Shown here piece by piece: positions 18,555 to 27,404 of a stretch of DNA of 64,000 nt (within the stretch, counting starts at the first letter, position 1; every line of letters begins with the position of its first letter). A program made the translations under genes and the position numbers. Below the pieces are notes generated by a model. It was not told the origin of the DNA, did not search any database, and saw only the letters and a list, made by a program, of their open reading frames with translations. Source of the DNA: Imperialibacter sp. EC-SDR9 (lineage in GTDB: Bacteria > Bacteroidota > Bacteroidia > Cytophagales > Cyclobacteriaceae); NCBI RefSeq assembly GCF_902498805.1, contig NZ_LR701574.1, positions 124,001 to 188,000 of the forward strand, written 5' to 3'.

Positions 18555-19544
18555 TCAGCGCTGCCTTTCATACTTTTCGATAAGCTTATCCAGTTCCTTT
18601 TCAGTGTCCGGGTTGATTACCTTCCTTGAGGCATCTCCTTCCAACCATGCCAGTGTGCGGCGAATACCCTGATGGAAGGGAATGGTGGCCTTAAACGCCG
18701 GCACAAAGGTTTTGATCTTTGTGTTGTCGAACACAGCACTGTGAGCTTTGTCGCCCAGCAGATTGCCGGTTTGATCGGGCCAGTGCTGGCAGATAAAGTC
18801 GGACGGAATGTGGACAAAGTTCGGCGCAACGCCAACGGCATCTGCCAGTCCTTCGTAAACCTGGTTCCAGCTCAGCACATCGTCGGACGTAATATGAAAC
18901 GCATGACCAACGGCTTTTGGGTGGCCCAGCAGACCAACGAAGCCGAGAGCAAAGTCGTCGGAATGAGTAAGCGTCCACAGGGAGGTGCCGTCGCCATGTA
19001 CAACGATCTTTTTTCCTTTGCGAAGCCTGTCCACGATATTGTACTCCGTCCAGCCGCCCAGCGCCACTGGTATCACGGTGTCGTAGGTATGCGATGGGCG
19101 TACAATGGTGATAGGGAATCCCTGCTCCCGATAAGCCAGCGTGAGGGCATCTTCGCAGGCTATTTTGTCCCTGGAATACTGCCAGAATGGATTAAAGAGC
19201 GGGGTGGATTCTGTGATCAGATAGTGCGTGGCTGGCTTCTGATAGGCCGAAGCCGAGCTGATGAAGATATACTGCCTGGTTTTGCCTGCGAACAGCTTGA
19301 TGTCTCGTTCTATTTCTTCTTTTGTGAAAGCGATCCAGTTCACGACTACATCCCATTGATGGCCTGCCAGCACCGACACCAGTTGTTCTGGCGCATTAAT
19401 GTCGCCGATAATAGATTTGCTACCCTCGACTGTGAGCGGACTTTTGCCCCGGTTGAGTACATAAAGATCGATGCCTTTTTCAACAGCCAGACGGCTGGTG
19501 GCAGTGCTGATGTTTCCGGTGCCTCCGATGAATAGTACTTTCAT
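18555..19544 (-). CDS. NAD-dependent epimerase/dehydratase-family protein
   Basis: A 329-residue extended short-chain dehydrogenase. The N-terminal Rossmann motif FIGGTGNIS (residues 5-13) binds NAD(P). The catalytic Tyr-x3-Lys is best placed at YSRDK, with Ser in FISSASAY upstream. It resembles the atypical SDR group that includes chloroplast stem-loop-binding-like and reductase-type epimerases. The substrate cannot be assigned. It is transcribed on the minus strand and separated from tcdA by a strong terminator. Confidence 0.88.
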   Translation of the reverse strand: MKVLFIGGTGNISTATSRLAVEKGIDLYVLNRGKSPLTVEGSKSIIGDINAPEQLVSVLAGHQWDVVVNWIAFTKEEIERDIKLFAGKTRQYIFISSASAYQKPATHYLITESTPLFNPFWQYSRDKIACEDALTLAYREQGFPITIVRPSHTYDTVIPVALGGWTEYNIVDRLRKGKKIVVHGDGTSLWTLTHSDDFALGFVGLLGHPKAVGHAFHITSDDVLSWNQVYEGLADAVGVAPNFVHIPSDFICQHWPDQTGNLLGDKAHSAVFDNTKIKTFVPAFKATIPFHQGIRRTLAWLEGDASRKVINPDTEKELDKLIEKYERQR

Positions 19545-19599
19545 TTTTTATCGTTGCTCTTAGGTGAGCTAAGGTACGAAGATCGGGGGACTTCTGGAG

Positions 19600-19641
19600 T
19601 AAAGAGGTCGCTCTGTGCAAGCGGACAGAGCGACCTCTTTA
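19600..19641 (-). terminator. Terminator of the tatD-tcdA operon
   Basis: A perfect 17-bp stem, TAAAGAGGTCGCTCTGT at 19600-19616 with its complement at 19625-19641, and an 8-nt loop. It lies just past the tcdA stop. The T-run is short, so its efficiency is uncertain. Confidence 0.8.
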
Positions 19642-19655
19642 TTCATCGTCGCCCC

Positions 19656-20372
19656 CTAAACCGTCAGCCTCCTGATCACTTCAGCGGCCATGGTCATGCC
19701 GAACATAGCGGGCATATAGGAAATGGTGCCGTAAAACGACTTCTTGTATTTAGAGCCATCGGTAAGCTTAAGAGAATGCGCAGGCTGCACCTCTTCAGAA
19801 TAAACACATAAAACACCTTTGGTTACGCCTTTGCCTTTCAGGTTCTTCCGCACCTGCTGGGCAAACTTGCACTCCCGGGTCTTGCTGATATCGGCCAACC
19901 GTATTTTGGATGGATCCAGCTTGCCGCCGGCACCCATCGACGAAATGAATTTGACTTTCATCCGTTTCAAAGTCAATATCATCGACATCTTGGGCACGAT
20001 GCTGTCGATACAGTCCATGGCAAAGTGAAAATGGTTCTGTAGCAGAAAGGCATGCATAACATCAGGCTCCATGAAGTTATCCACTACCTCAATTTTCAAC
20101 TGAGGGTTAATGTCCAGGAAACGGTCACGCAATACGTAGGCTTTCTGTTTGCCGACTGTTGAGTCCAGGGCCTGGAGCTGCCGGTTTTTGTTGGTAGGGT
20201 CAACCTCGTCTCCATCAATGATCGTGATCTTTCCCAGGCCAGCCCGCACAAGTGTTTCGGCCGCATAACTGCCCACACCGCCCAGTCCAACCACCAGCAC
20301 GTGTGCATTTCTAAGCTTATCCAGGGCATCCTTGCCTATCAATAGCTCGGTTCTTTCCAACCAATCACTCAT
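19656..20372 (-). CDS. tcdA: tRNA threonylcarbamoyladenosine dehydratase
   Basis: A 238-residue E1-like ThiF-fold enzyme. The nucleotide loop VLVVGLGGVGSYAAETL is near residue 25, followed by IDGDEVDPTNKNRQ. The central ALDSTVGKQKAYVL and the C-terminal YMPAMFGMTMA strand fit TcdA (CsdL), which cyclises t6A37 to ct6A in tRNAs using ATP. Its ATG overlaps the stop of the TatD-like gene by 4 bp, so the two are co-translated. No sulfur-carrier gene is nearby, which supports TcdA over ThiF/MoeB. Confidence 0.92.
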   Translation of the reverse strand: MSDWLERTELLIGKDALDKLRNAHVLVVGLGGVGSYAAETLVRAGLGKITIIDGDEVDPTNKNRQLQALDSTVGKQKAYVLRDRFLDINPQLKIEVVDNFMEPDVMHAFLLQNHFHFAMDCIDSIVPKMSMILTLKRMKVKFISSMGAGGKLDPSKIRLADISKTRECKFAQQVRKNLKGKGVTKGVLCVYSEEVQPAHSLKLTDGSKYKKSFYGTISYMPAMFGMTMAAEVIRRLTV

Positions 20373-21040
20373 CTTCCGAAAAACTTACTTGCGTTACTGT
20401 TCATTTGATGCTGTAGTTGTGGCACGTTCATTCCTGCCAGGCCAGCGATCATTTCATATACTTTCAGGATACTCATATCTAACATGCTGTCCGTCTCCAA
20501 AAATAGGCGATCGTGGGGTAAAGACTTAAACAACTCAACGTATTTAGCCCGAGGGAGACCAGGCATCAGCGACAGGTAAAAACCCTGATCGATCAGCTGC
20601 TTGGCCAGTGTGGCATGACGGCCATAGCCATGCACGCACCATTTCTCAATACCTGGAAACTCTTTTTTGATCTCGCTGAGCTGACCAAATGCCCGCACAC
20701 AGTGAATAATGACTGGCTTCTTCATTTCATCTGCGATCTTCAGCTGGCTTCTGAGGATATCCATTTGAACCCCTATCGCCGGGCCTTTGAGATTATCCAG
20801 GCCCATTTCGCCCATGGCCAGGCACATTGGGTCAGAAAGTTGCAATTCCAGCTCCTTTCTTTGCGCTAGCGTTACTGGCTGCTCTATCCACCAGGGATGT
20901 AGACCTACGGTGAAGTATTTATGTGCCTTCTCCTTTCCCAGGTGCAACGACACAATTTCCATCACATTGGCACGGTCTGTCTGCCGCATACTGTGGGTAT
21001 GGAAATCGAGGTAATGGGAGTGGTGGAAGGTGGTGTTCAT
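20369..21040 (-). CDS. TatD-family metal-dependent hydrolase
   Basis: About 223 residues. The TatD N-terminal metal motif is DFHTHS, with further ligands in MGEMGLD (Glu), VIIHCVRA (His) and VHGYGRH, and the last Asp in LFLETDSM. The family includes DNases and other phosphodiesterases. The start at 21040 (MNTTFHHSHYLDFHTH) places the metal motif close to the N-terminus as usual; a longer frame to 21169 adds a non-conserved 43-residue stretch. It is upstream of, and overlaps, tcdA. Confidence 0.88.
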   Translation of the reverse strand: MNTTFHHSHYLDFHTHSMRQTDRANVMEIVSLHLGKEKAHKYFTVGLHPWWIEQPVTLAQRKELELQLSDPMCLAMGEMGLDNLKGPAIGVQMDILRSQLKIADEMKKPVIIHCVRAFGQLSEIKKEFPGIEKWCVHGYGRHATLAKQLIDQGFYLSLMPGLPRAKYVELFKSLPHDRLFLETDSMLDMSILKVYEMIAGLAGMNVPQLQHQMNSNASKFFGR

Positions 21041-21172
21041 TGTGCGATGGACGATCCAGTCGGGGTCAAAGATAGTGCTTAGCCCTGAAATATCGTGTCG
21101 TTCCGGTTTTCGAAAGAACTTTACAAGGCCAGCTAAAATGTAGTGACCGACAGACCTAAATAGGCACAAAAA

Positions 21173-21198
21173 AGACGTAAAGCCATTGCCTTACGTCT
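21173..21198 (-). terminator. Terminator of the M14 peptidase gene
   Basis: AGACGTAA at 21173-21180 pairs with TTACGTCT at 21191-21198 across a 10-nt loop. On the minus strand it is followed by a run of six T. It ends the large M14-peptidase transcript. Confidence 0.88.
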
Positions 21199-21225
21199 CA
21201 AATTTTCACTTTAATTTAAGTGCTA

Positions 21226-23793
21226 TTACTTACTTAAAACCAATGAGTTAAACACTAGTTTAAATGTCCCATGAGTCTGTACTCTAAGCTGAGGACGGAA
21301 GCCGATCATCACTACTTTTCCCTGGCCCAAGCCGACGGACACCATCGCTGCCTTTTCAGCAATAACATCCTCGCCAAGCAACCAGCCACTTTGCAAAATG
21401 TCCCTTTTTGGGTAAGTGATGATGCGGTCTATCGTATGCCCTACGTCGGAGCGCACTACCTCATACACATCGTTGTTGCCAACAAACAATCCATGACCTG
21501 AGTCAGGCATGCCGTAGGCCAGTGGATTCGAATTGTCGAAGTTCATTCGAAGGGTAGAGCCCGGCGACCAAAACTCCTGACTGGCTACGTCTTTTACCAC
21601 ATTGCGAATCGGTAGCTTGAATTTTTCGATAGGCAAGTCACCGGCACTACCAAACGTTACCAGTGTTCCTCCGGTTTCAACAAAGGCCTTGAGTGCATCC
21701 ACGCCTTTTTGCCCAAAACCACTTCTGTATTCGGGCGGAAAGTCTTCAGCACGGTTGCGGCCACCGCCACCTTCACCTGTCATGGCACCCAGGCCATCGT
21801 CGGGCAACACAATCACATCATATTTCTTGTTAAGCTCGCCGGCCAGGATTTCCTTGTCCATCAAAGTGGTATAAGGAAATTTGAAATTCTCCAGCAGTAG
21901 CCTCGTCCAGCCTTCATCCATGTTACCACCCATATAGCGCTGAAATAGTGCAATACGCTGGCGTGTCATCGGCTGGGTAATGGCAGCCACATCTGCTTCC
22001 AGCGGCTTAAAGTCCACGCCGGTTTCCGTAGCGATTTTTTCGGCCACATCGGCAGACACTGAAGCCACCACGAAGTCGCCAGGTTGAACCCCGCTGCCTG
22101 CTTTGGCCACCCTGCTTACTTTTACTTTATTGTCCCACAGCAAGTTAAGCGCTGTAAAACTATCGTTGTTAGCGCCCGACAACACGTAGCCCTTGCTTCC
22201 TTTATACACCGTGCCTTTAGGCACCACCTTTTCCGTTACCCTGGGGTAGTTACCAGTTAAAGGAGTGCCCACCGGATCAACCCGCACACCCATATATTCG
22301 GCTACGTTGTCTGTCGACATATCGTAGGGTCTGATGGGGTCGTTGTTGCGGTCACGGGTGTACTCGTTGTCAGGGTAGAGCGTACGGCCCAGCAACCAGC
22401 GAACCACGCCTTGCTTGGGCTGTGCCATGCTGACCACGTAAGAACCGGCGCCATACACTTTACCCTCGTGAATCAACTGCGAGTCAATTCTCTTTACTTC
22501 CACACCCTGACCCAGTAGCACATTTACCAGCTTGTTGGCCGTGAGTGCATCGTGCTGCTCCGCCGGAATGATGTAGGCTTTTACTTCACCTTCGGCACCA
22601 CGTTGCGTTTGTCTGGAAGCTTTCAGGTAGGCATTTTTCAATACGGTTTCTCTGTTGCGACCTGCAATGTCCGCAATGGCCAGTGCGGCAATCTTTTGCT
22701 GCTCCACAATGTCACGCACCCGCCACCATCCGCCTGGCCATGGGTTAGGGAAGGAGGTCTGGGCCTCGTACTTCGGCATGCCATGAATGCTGCCTTCGAG
22801 CTGATCAGGATGTACATAAAGCGGTGTGGCCAACCTGGCGCTGGCCGATTCTGTCAGCATGCCTGCGATATTGTGGAAAGGTGTGATCCAGTGAAACCCA
22901 AAATGGCCCCAGCCGGAGTAAATCGCCGCATTCACCACACCCGACTTGTTGTTCTCTTCTTCTTTGTAAGCAATGTGTGCCCCATACCACGACATTTCCC
23001 TCCATACCAGTGGATCACCATCCGGGCGAATAGGTTCAGCATAGGGTGGCACATAAATCCTGGCACCGTAAGCACCCATCTGATGATGATCTACATAAGC
23101 TTGCGGCATCCATTGTCTGAAAATAATGTCTGCACCGTACACAGATTCAATGGTGTTTTGCATGTAGGCATCCCGGTTGTTGTCGTGGCCGATGTAGTGG
23201 TGGTAGAGGTAGGGCATACTGTTACCCTCGTATTCTGTGCCCACATACTTTCTATACCATTCGGTGATCATGATTTCACCGTCAGGATTGAAGCAGGGAA
23301 TGACGATAGAGATCACATTATCAAGGATTGTCATCATTTCTGTGTCGGTGCGGGTGAGCATGTCATAGGTAAACTCTGCCGCCGTTTGCGAAGCTGCCAC
23401 CTCGCTGGAGTGAAGCCCGAACGACTGCACCACTACAGCCTTTCCGTTGACAATGATCTGGTCGATTTCGCTTTGCGGCACGCCTCTTGGGTCACTGAGT
23501 TTGGCATTCATCGCCTTGTACTCATCCAGTTTCGCCAGGTTTTCTGGCGATGAGATGTACAAGGCCAGGAATGGATTGCCCAGGGTCGTTTTTCCCATGT
23601 TCACCACCTTCATGCGTGGACTGGCTTCGCCTAGCTGGTTATAATATTTCACCAGATCGCTCCAGTGTGCCAGCTTTCGATCAGCACCCATTTGAAAGCC
23701 GAAAAACTGTTCCGGCGTGGGAATGTCCTGTGATTGAGCATAGGAGGGGATTAAAAATGCTGCCAGAAGGACTGCTCCCAGAAAGCGTTTCAT
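21226..23793 (-). CDS. Secreted M14-family zinc carboxypeptidase
   Basis: About 855 residues. The start MKRFLGAVLLAAFLIPSYAQ gives a clear signal peptide; in-frame Met codons 8 and 19 residues upstream would bury it. The M14 zinc ligands are in FGLHSSEVAASQ (His and Glu) and YVDHHQMG (His). The catalytic domain covers about residues 35-360, and the large C-terminal half (about 600-855) resembles a class I glutamine-amidotransferase-like/ThuA-type fold with VLPDDGLGAM and GGTLVTFGSAGDL. It probably trims peptides or peptidoglycan outside the cytoplasm. Its own terminator follows. Confidence 0.9.
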   Translation of the reverse strand: MKRFLGAVLLAAFLIPSYAQSQDIPTPEQFFGFQMGADRKLAHWSDLVKYYNQLGEASPRMKVVNMGKTTLGNPFLALYISSPENLAKLDEYKAMNAKLSDPRGVPQSEIDQIIVNGKAVVVQSFGLHSSEVAASQTAAEFTYDMLTRTDTEMMTILDNVISIVIPCFNPDGEIMITEWYRKYVGTEYEGNSMPYLYHHYIGHDNNRDAYMQNTIESVYGADIIFRQWMPQAYVDHHQMGAYGARIYVPPYAEPIRPDGDPLVWREMSWYGAHIAYKEEENNKSGVVNAAIYSGWGHFGFHWITPFHNIAGMLTESASARLATPLYVHPDQLEGSIHGMPKYEAQTSFPNPWPGGWWRVRDIVEQQKIAALAIADIAGRNRETVLKNAYLKASRQTQRGAEGEVKAYIIPAEQHDALTANKLVNVLLGQGVEVKRIDSQLIHEGKVYGAGSYVVSMAQPKQGVVRWLLGRTLYPDNEYTRDRNNDPIRPYDMSTDNVAEYMGVRVDPVGTPLTGNYPRVTEKVVPKGTVYKGSKGYVLSGANNDSFTALNLLWDNKVKVSRVAKAGSGVQPGDFVVASVSADVAEKIATETGVDFKPLEADVAAITQPMTRQRIALFQRYMGGNMDEGWTRLLLENFKFPYTTLMDKEILAGELNKKYDVIVLPDDGLGAMTGEGGGGRNRAEDFPPEYRSGFGQKGVDALKAFVETGGTLVTFGSAGDLPIEKFKLPIRNVVKDVASQEFWSPGSTLRMNFDNSNPLAYGMPDSGHGLFVGNNDVYEVVRSDVGHTIDRIITYPKRDILQSGWLLGEDVIAEKAAMVSVGLGQGKVVMIGFRPQLRVQTHGTFKLVFNSLVLSK

Positions 23794-24283
23794 TAATAGT
23801 AAAGCATTTTGAGTCATGTCAGATGGTTTTGGATTGATTGATATTTTCAATCTATTTCATCGCTACTGAAATTGAAAGGACTCAGGTTATGGCTTGCTCT
23901 ATAGGATGAAGGGCGGTTGGTGGTGATGCACATCGTTGATCCTATTGTTCATAGGTTAAGCAACCGTTAAGTGCTATTCAAATCGGGTCGGCTTTTTTAG
24001 TTAAAGCATTAAGGCTTATGACTTACAATAACATTTTGTTTTTCAGGCCTTAATGTGTCTTCAGCCAAGGCGGCCAAAAAGTGGGTGGTCAGCAAATTGA
24101 AGTGCGATTTGGGCCATAGGTGAAATCTACATTAAGTAACGTCCAAAACCTTAGTAACTCACTAACCTAAGCTTAACAGAGAGTTTCATTTCGTCTTTCC
24201 GATCTCCCTTTATTTTGAATTTTATTTCGGCTGAACAAGGCCGGAGGAAAATTTAGTAATCCATAATATTTAAAAGTGTTTCT
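23794..24283. other. Divergent regulatory region before the second susC
   Basis: 490 bp between the minus-strand M14 gene and the plus-strand susC. CATTAAGGC at 24007-24015 is inverted at 24047-24055, forming a stem with a 31-nt loop. I found no exact TAnnTTTG box, and no ORF. No sigma/FecR pair is adjacent, so this SusCD pair is regulated from here by something elsewhere. Confidence 0.6.
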
Positions 24284-27200
24284 ATGAAAAATTTGTACCA
24301 GATGCTCCACACGGGGCGCCGCCTGCTAACATTGGGCTTTAAGTCCTCAATGATAGCAGGTTTGTTGTTTTTGGGCAGCCTGCCATCACAAGAGTTGTTG
24401 GCAAAAAACAGCATGTACCAGGCTGGAATAATAGTATCCGGAACGGTTACCGACGAAGAAGGTGCTGCAATGCCCGGAGTGAACATTCTGGAAAAAGGCA
24501 CCATCAACGGAACTGTGAGTGACGTAAATGGCAACTACCGACTAAATGTATCGTCGGCCAACGCCGTCCTGGTATTTAGCTTCGTTGGCGCTGAAACAAA
24601 GGAAGTTACGGTTGGTGGTCAGTCGGAGATTTCGGTATCACTTGCCGGGAGCTCTGAAACATTGGCCGAGCTGGTCGTGGTAGGTTACGGTACGCAGAAA
24701 AGATCCGACATAACCGGAGCCATTGGTTCCTTGAAGAGTGAAAATTTTAACCGTGGAGTTGTAACTAACCCAGGGGAATTGCTTCAGGGGAAAGTTGCTG
24801 GTGTAAACATAACAACTGCCAGTGGTGAACCTGGTGCTGCACAGAATGTGATCATCCGGGGAATTGGCAGCTTGCGGTCTGGAACGCAACCGCTTTACGT
24901 GGTGGATGGTTTCCTGCTTGATAACAGCTCTCAAGGTTTTGATACCAACCCCCTCAACTTCCTTAATCCCAACGACATTGAAAGCATCGATGTCTTGAAA
25001 GATGCCAGTGCCACCGCTGTATATGGTTCCAGAGCGTCAAATGGCGTGGTAGTTATCACTACCAAAAAAGGAAAGGCTGGAAAAACAGAAATGAACTTTT
25101 CAGCTTCTACTGCCTGGTCTAAGATGTCTAAGAAAATTGATGTGTTTAGTGCCGACGAGTTTGGGCAGAATGTGACGGGTGAAGGTGGAACGCTGGAAGA
25201 CTTCGGTGGAAATACTGATTGGCAGGATGAATTGACCCAAACCGCCCTGTCGAAGCAATTCGACCTTTCCGTTGGCGGGGCCGCTTCTGAGAAGTTCTCG
25301 TACTACGCTTCAGTTGGTGTTCAGGATCAGGAAGGTATTTTGAAGAATAGCAACCTGGAACGTTATTCCGGGAAACTGAATATGAACCAAAAGGCACTCA
25401 ATGGAAGGCTGAAGGTAGACTATAATCTTACTGCGTCGCACACAGAAAACCTGCGCCCGAGCATTACATCTACCATTGCAGACATGATTAGCCTGAACCC
25501 AACCATTCCGGCCTATACCGATGGTGAGCCTACATTGTTGACAACAAATGCTTTGAACCCACTCACCAGATATGACATCTACAGTGACCTGGCTGTTAAC
25601 AACCGCATCCTGGCGAGTATTTCCCCGTCAATTGAACTGTTTGATGGCTTTGTTTATAAGTTGAATCTTGGGGTTGACTACTCTGCCACCACCAGGGATG
25701 CTCAGTATGAGCCTTTTCCTGATGTGATCAATGAGTCGAATATTTCAGACGGATCACTGTCCACACTTATAGGTAACAATACCAATAGTCTGGTCGAAAA
25801 CACGATCACCTACAACTGGATCAAGGATGTACACAATCTTACCGTACTTGGTGGTCACTCTTACCAGGAATTCCTGTTAGAGAACAGGACATTCGACTAC
25901 CGTGGGTTTGCCAATAATAATATCGAACCAAAATACCAGGATCAAACCAGCACAGCTGAATATCCCACTTCTGTAGGGTCGTCTGCCATTAGAAACGAGT
26001 TGCAGTCATTCTTCGGAAGGGTTAATTATACTTTTGACGAAAAATATTTGTTTACTGCCACGCTTCGTGCTGACGGGTCTTCAAAGTTTGGAGTGAACAA
26101 CAAGTATGGGTATTTCCCGTCTGTTGCCCTGGGCTGGAACATCAGCAATGAGGACTTCATGGACAATTCATTTTTCTATAACCTGAAGTTGCGTACAAGC
26201 TGGGGACAAACCGGTAACCAGGAAATCCCTTCTAAGATCACCAAGGCAAGCTATTCGGAAGACAGGTTGATAACAGGCGCTGAAAGCCTTAGCACGTACC
26301 CGCTGGACCCTGATGGCAATTCAATTGACAGCTATCCTTACGGAATTGTTTTCACTCGCCTGGCAAACCCAGATCTGCAGTGGGAAGTATCTACCCAGCT
26401 GAACGTCGGCGTTGACTTTGGCATCTTTGACAATCAGATCACCGGTAGCCTGGATTATTTCAATAAAGAGTCGTCCAATATTTTGCTGGAAGTTACGCCT
26501 GCTGACCCCGTGCAGCCAACGTCCACCTACTGGACTAATATCCAGGACATGAAGATCCAGAACAATGGTATCGAGCTGGCATTGGAATACAATGGCAAAG
26601 GACAAGGCGGCTTCTCCTACAACATCGGAGGTAACCTGACATCCATCCAGAACACGGTAAAAGACTCTCCTTACGCTGTATTGACCACTGGTGCCGCTCA
26701 GGGTTCTGGACAAACTGGTGCAACCATTAATGGTTATATCAACGATGAGCCGATAGGATCTTTCTACATGTTCCAATTTGACGGCATTGGGGCCGATGGA
26801 CTCAACATGTTTAGAGACGTTAACGGAGATGGCGCTATATTGGACAATGACCGCACCGTTGTGGGCAGTGCTATTCCAAAACTGCTGTATGCCTATCACC
26901 TGAATTTCAGGTATAACAGTTTCGATCTGGGCTTCAACTTTAACGGAATTGCCGGCAGCAAAATATACAACCACACTGCCATGACGCTGTTTACCAAGGC
27001 GCAACTGACCAAGTCGAACAATGCCACTGACTTTGTAATTCAATACCCTAACGAGGCAATTTCAAATGCCAACACTGTATCTACACGGTATTTGGAGAAT
27101 GGTTCCTTCATGAGACTGAACAATGCTACACTTGGCTACAACCTGACTTCAGACAAGATCGGCTTGGGAGGTGCGTTCCAGAACATCCGTGTATCGGTAA

Positions 27201-27355
27201 CCGGTCAAAACCTGTTCGTGATCACAGATTACTCTGGATTTGACCCTGAAATCAACACAGGATCAACTACAGGTGGTATTCAAACCTTTGGAATAGATCG
27301 TTTCACTTATCCAAAGGCAAGAACGTTTTTGATAAGCGTCAATGCCACGTTCTAA
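24284..27355 (+). CDS. SusC/RagA TonB-dependent receptor (no STN domain)
   Basis: A 1023-residue outer-membrane transporter. A signal peptide ends near residue 40. A CarboxypepD_reg-like domain (SGTVTDEEGAAMPGVNILEKG, about 52-130) is followed by the TonB-type box region ELVVVGYGTQKRSDITGAIG, the plug and the barrel ending in SVNATF. Unlike the receptor at 7-11 kb it lacks an STN domain, so it is not expected to signal to FecR. It forms a pair with the following SusD gene. Confidence 0.95.
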   Translation: MKNLYQMLHTGRRLLTLGFKSSMIAGLLFLGSLPSQELLAKNSMYQAGIIVSGTVTDEEGAAMPGVNILEKGTINGTVSDVNGNYRLNVSSANAVLVFSFVGAETKEVTVGGQSEISVSLAGSSETLAELVVVGYGTQKRSDITGAIGSLKSENFNRGVVTNPGELLQGKVAGVNITTASGEPGAAQNVIIRGIGSLRSGTQPLYVVDGFLLDNSSQGFDTNPLNFLNPNDIESIDVLKDASATAVYGSRASNGVVVITTKKGKAGKTEMNFSASTAWSKMSKKIDVFSADEFGQNVTGEGGTLEDFGGNTDWQDELTQTALSKQFDLSVGGAASEKFSYYASVGVQDQEGILKNSNLERYSGKLNMNQKALNGRLKVDYNLTASHTENLRPSITSTIADMISLNPTIPAYTDGEPTLLTTNALNPLTRYDIYSDLAVNNRILASISPSIELFDGFVYKLNLGVDYSATTRDAQYEPFPDVINESNISDGSLSTLIGNNTNSLVENTITYNWIKDVHNLTVLGGHSYQEFLLENRTFDYRGFANNNIEPKYQDQTSTAEYPTSVGSSAIRNELQSFFGRVNYTFDEKYLFTATLRADGSSKFGVNNKYGYFPSVALGWNISNEDFMDNSFFYNLKLRTSWGQTGNQEIPSKITKASYSEDRLITGAESLSTYPLDPDGNSIDSYPYGIVFTRLANPDLQWEVSTQLNVGVDFGIFDNQITGSLDYFNKESSNILLEVTPADPVQPTSTYWTNIQDMKIQNNGIELALEYNGKGQGGFSYNIGGNLTSIQNTVKDSPYAVLTTGAAQGSGQTGATINGYINDEPIGSFYMFQFDGIGADGLNMFRDVNGDGAILDNDRTVVGSAIPKLLYAYHLNFRYNSFDLGFNFNGIAGSKIYNHTAMTLFTKAQLTKSNNATDFVIQYPNEAISNANTVSTRYLENGSFMRLNNATLGYNLTSDKIGLGGAFQNIRVSVTGQNLFVITDYSGFDPEINTGSTTGGIQTFGIDRFTYPKARTFLISVNATF

Positions 27356-27404
27356 AAGGAAAACACTCAGTTCTCTTAGTATTACTTTAGAAAATAGAAA
27401 TCAT

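Noticed and set aside
18672-19535. Long plus-strand frame opposite the epimerase
   Set aside because: Antisense to a gene with clear Rossmann motifs.
22552-23553. Long plus-strand frame opposite the M14 gene
   Set aside because: Antisense to a well-supported peptidase; composition is that of a shadow frame.
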